Of a stretch of DNA of 64,000 nucleotides, positions 61,853 through 64,000 are shown one piece after another. The DNA is taken from contig OX638350.1 of the NCBI GenBank assembly GCA_951813325.1, forward strand, positions 1,165,029-1,229,028. The letters are read 5' to 3'. Positions within the stretch are counted from its first letter, which is position 1; every line of letters begins with the position of its first letter. The position numbers and the translations under genes were made by a program. The notes beneath the pieces are model-generated. The model saw nothing but the letters and a program-made list of their open reading frames with translations. It did not search any database and was not told where the DNA came from. This stretch comes from an uncultured Acidimicrobiales bacterium. Its GTDB lineage: Bacteria > Actinomycetota > Acidimicrobiia > Acidimicrobiales > Bin134.

Positions 61853-62653
61853 GTGCATCCGATCGAGCATCTGCGCTACGTGGCCCGTTCATCCGGAGTG
61901 GGCCAAGAATCGCTGGTCCGGGAGACGGCCGGGGCGCTTTTGAGCTTCGGCCACGACCCGGCTGCGCTGGTCACCACCTGTCGGCGAATGCTCGCCCGCC
62001 AGCCCTCTTCGGGTCCGCTCATGTGGCTGGCCGCTCGGGTTCTCACCGCGTCCGACCCCCGGTCGGAAGTCCGGGCGTGCATGCAGGCGATCGCTGAGGA
62101 CAGAACCGCCCGATTCTTGTCGCGGGAGCTGCCGGTTGAAGCCGCAGTGTGTGTGCTCGGCTGGCCGGATCTGATCGGCCGCGCCCTGCGGCTGCGGGGC
62201 GATCTGCGGGTGCTGGTCGTGGATGTGCTGGGGGAGGGTCACCACTTGGCGCGTCGATTGTCGGAACAGGACGGCTGGGTTGACGAGGTGGCTGGGAGCG
62301 GGCTGGGAGCGGCCGCAGCTTCAGCAGACGTGGTGCTGTTGGAGACGGCCGCGGTCGGCCCTGAGGGGTTCCTCGCTGTAGCCGGGTCTCGGGCCGCGGC
62401 GGCAGTCGCCCGAGCCGCCGAGGTACCGGTGTGGTTGGTTGCCGGCACCGGAACAGTCCTGCCCGGCCCGATGTGGGGTACATTGCTCAAGAGGGCCGTG
62501 GGAATGGTTGAGGCCTGGGAGGCTGACGAAGAGGTTGTGCCGCTCGCATTGGCAGACCGAGTAGCCGGTCCCGACGGGCTGATCTCAGTTTCCGAGGCGG
62601 TTTCCGATACCGATTGCCCTGTGGCCCCCGAGTTGTTCTGCGCAGTCATTTGA
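61853..62653 (+). CDS. eIF-2B alpha/beta/delta-like (MtnA-related) family protein
   Basis: 266 residues from GTG 61853 (VHPIEHLRYVARSSG). The first 100 residues are helical, then a Rossmann-like half: RVLVVDVLGEGHHLARRL, ASADVVLLETAAVGPEGFLAVAGSRAAAAVARAAEVPVWLVAGTG. This last stretch is the eIF-2B/ribose-1,5-bisphosphate isomerase/MtnA signature (aDxVLLxAxAVGPxG). Catalytic cysteine and aspartate typical of the isomerases are not all evident, so its activity is unknown. The stop overlaps the CapA start (TTGA). Confidence 0.68.
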   Translation: MHPIEHLRYVARSSGVGQESLVRETAGALLSFGHDPAALVTTCRRMLARQPSSGPLMWLAARVLTASDPRSEVRACMQAIAEDRTARFLSRELPVEAAVCVLGWPDLIGRALRLRGDLRVLVVDVLGEGHHLARRLSEQDGWVDEVAGSGLGAAAASADVVLLETAAVGPEGFLAVAGSRAAAAVARAAEVPVWLVAGTGTVLPGPMWGTLLKRAVGMVEAWEADEEVVPLALADRVAGPDGLISVSEAVSDTDCPVAPELFCAVI

Positions 62654-63999
62654 CTAGCCAACGCCTGCTTCGTTCCGCCGAGCTTCGGCGGTTGGCTGTC
62701 TCGTTGGCGGTGTTGATCGGAGCTGCCAGCAGCTGTGGGGGCAATGATCCCGTTGCTGCTCCGTCTCCGGTAGCCCCGACAGTTCTTGGCACCCCCGCTG
62801 GGTCAGACGATCGAGTTCCGGAGGCCTCGGCAAGTCCGAACACGACGCCGAGGCCAGACACCGCGCTCAGTCCCACCCCAAAAGCGGTGTCGCCGTCTGC
62901 TTCTGATTACTCGCCGACCCCATCTCCTGCTCCGACTATTGCTCCTACCCCCCTGCCCACCCCGCGGCCCCGGCAAGCGCGGCTGGCCTTCACCGGTGAC
63001 CTGCTATCGCATACGTCGGTGTTCAACACCGCCAAGGCCTTCGGCGGCGATGAGCTGGCCTACGACTACCGGCCTATGTTCGAGCAGGTGCGTGCCGCCT
63101 TGAGCCGCGTTGACCTGGCCATCTGCCACTTGGAAACCCCGCTTTCGCCCGACAACACCAATCTTTCCGGCTACCCCTTGTTCAACGCTCCCGGTGACCT
63201 GGCCGCTTCCATCGCTGACGTGGGCTACGACGGCTGCTCCACTGCCTCGAATCACTCCATAGACCAGGGGACCGGTGGGCTCTCCGCCACCCTCGACCTG
63301 TTCGACGAGGCTGATCTGGGCCACGCGGGCATGGCCCGCACCTCCCGGGAAGCCGCCACTCCCACTCTGTACGACGTGAATGGAATCACCATTGGCCACC
63401 TCTCCTACACCTATGGCCTCAACGGCTTGCTTCTCCCGGCTGACCAGCCCTGGGCGGTCAACGTCATCTCCGCTGACGACATCTTGGCGGAGGCCCGGAC
63501 GGCCATCGAGGCCGGGGCTGAGTTCACGGTGTTGAGCATCCACTGGGGCGCGGAGTACCGGGTGACGCCGACAGACCAGCAGCGGGCGCTGGCCAAAGAG
63601 CTCCTCGCCGGCGATGAGATCGACCTCATTGTCGGAACCCACGCCCATGTCATCCAGCCAGTGGAGTTCGTCGGCGGAAACTACGTGATCTACGGGTTGG
63701 GGAACTTCCTGTCGAACCAGTCGCCCCAGTCATGCCGGTCGTGCCCTCCGGAAAGCACCGATGGCGTCATCGTGGAGGTTGCCTTGCGGGAAGACGAATC
63801 TGGCGACATCGCGGTGGCCGCCATTGGCGCCACGCCGACATGGGTCGACCGGCGGACTTTTGCCATTGTTGACGTGTATGCCGCATTGGCTGCTGATTCC
63901 AGTCCGGAGCTCACCGGCCATCTCGAGCAGTCGGGGGCTCGGACCACCGCCACGCTTCGCAGCTACGGCGTGGATGTCGTGATCGCGGACGGACCGTAA
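62650..63999 (+). CDS. CapA-family (poly-gamma-glutamate synthesis-like) lipoprotein
   Basis: 449 residues. The best start is TTG 62650, overlapping the upstream TGA and giving a signal peptide with lipobox ASSC (GAASSCGGND). A Pro/Thr/Ser-rich linker follows (to about 110), then a PGA_cap metallophosphatase-like domain: AFTGDLLSH, AICHLETPLS, ASNHSIDQG, LSIHWGAEY, VGTHAHVIQP, and YGLGNF. These are the family metal-site motifs. The CapA homologues act in capsule or envelope polymer handling; the role here is unknown. The gene ends one base before the window edge. Confidence 0.87.
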   Translation: MTSQRLLRSAELRRLAVSLAVLIGAASSCGGNDPVAAPSPVAPTVLGTPAGSDDRVPEASASPNTTPRPDTALSPTPKAVSPSASDYSPTPSPAPTIAPTPLPTPRPRQARLAFTGDLLSHTSVFNTAKAFGGDELAYDYRPMFEQVRAALSRVDLAICHLETPLSPDNTNLSGYPLFNAPGDLAASIADVGYDGCSTASNHSIDQGTGGLSATLDLFDEADLGHAGMARTSREAATPTLYDVNGITIGHLSYTYGLNGLLLPADQPWAVNVISADDILAEARTAIEAGAEFTVLSIHWGAEYRVTPTDQQRALAKELLAGDEIDLIVGTHAHVIQPVEFVGGNYVIYGLGNFLSNQSPQSCRSCPPESTDGVIVEVALREDESGDIAVAAIGATPTWVDRRTFAIVDVYAALAADSSPELTGHLEQSGARTTATLRSYGVDVVIADGP

Positions 64000-64000
64000 C

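Overview
This is about 64 kb of high-GC chromosomal DNA, almost fully coding on both strands, with many 4-bp ATGA/GTGA gene overlaps and frequent GTG starts. The gene content points to Actinomycetota, most likely an Acidimicrobiia-type lineage: an MtrAB-like two-component system followed by a GerMN lipoprotein, a DUF3040 membrane protein, a TgpA/DUF58/MoxR operon, three luciferase-like (F420-type) oxidoreductases, a Ddn-like nitroreductase, a class E-like sortase, and MutA/MutB/MeaB. The assignment rests on gene content only. I see no rRNA, tRNA, CRISPR array or prophage.

Layout. 1-9.6 kb: aminotransferase tail, 6-phosphofructokinase, the MtrAB/GerMN-lipoprotein/IMPase operon, threonine aldolase, a chimeric IS3 remnant, a NUDIX hydrolase, Pol IV and a DUF3040 protein. 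9.6-14.2 kb: MoxR ATPase, DUF58 protein and TgpA transglutaminase in one operon. 14.2-19.6 kb: DUF2889 protein, MFS exporter, an alcohol dehydrogenase pair, an LLM oxidoreductase and GTP cyclohydrolase II. 19.6-27.0 kb: a tight seven-gene operon (ROK regulator, M20 hydrolase, sugar-type ABC importer, YhfX-family PLP protein, NagB-type deaminase) with a visible promoter and overlapping operator. 27.0-30.7 kb: a decaying stretch with an LLM enzyme, a broken acyl-CoA ligase, a split-barrel flavoprotein and a TetR gene split by a 166-bp MITE. 30.7-38.0 kb: GMC oxidoreductase, limonene-epoxide-hydrolase-like enzyme, GNAT fusion protein, a ColD/RfbH-like sugar enzyme with His in place of the PLP lysine, a nitroreductase-like protein and two amidohydrolases, one without its metal ligands.

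38.1-45.4 kb is a propionate/methylmalonyl module: methylmalonyl-CoA mutase small and large subunits and their GTPase MeaB, facing a citrate/methylcitrate synthase that diverges from a second citrate synthase carrying a DNA-binding helix-turn-helix. An AT-rich 51-bp nested palindrome lies between the two synthases. Next come the second MITE copy and a Phd/PIN toxin-antitoxin pair with its own palindromic operator. 46.4-51.5 kb is a general amino-acid ABC importer (AapJQMP type) whose first permease carries an N-terminal RDD domain.

51.5-64 kb: LLM oxidoreductase, NUDIX hydrolase, GT4 glycosyltransferase and GH63-like hydrolase pair, lipoprotein with tandemly duplicated start region, sortase with a C-terminal stalk and membrane anchor, acyl-CoA ligase, class I fumarase, a thioredoxin-fold-like protein, an eIF-2B-like protein and a CapA-family lipoprotein.

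The observations most worth following are the YhfX operon, the HTH-citrate synthase with its palindrome, the two-copy MITE, and the isolated ColD-like enzyme.
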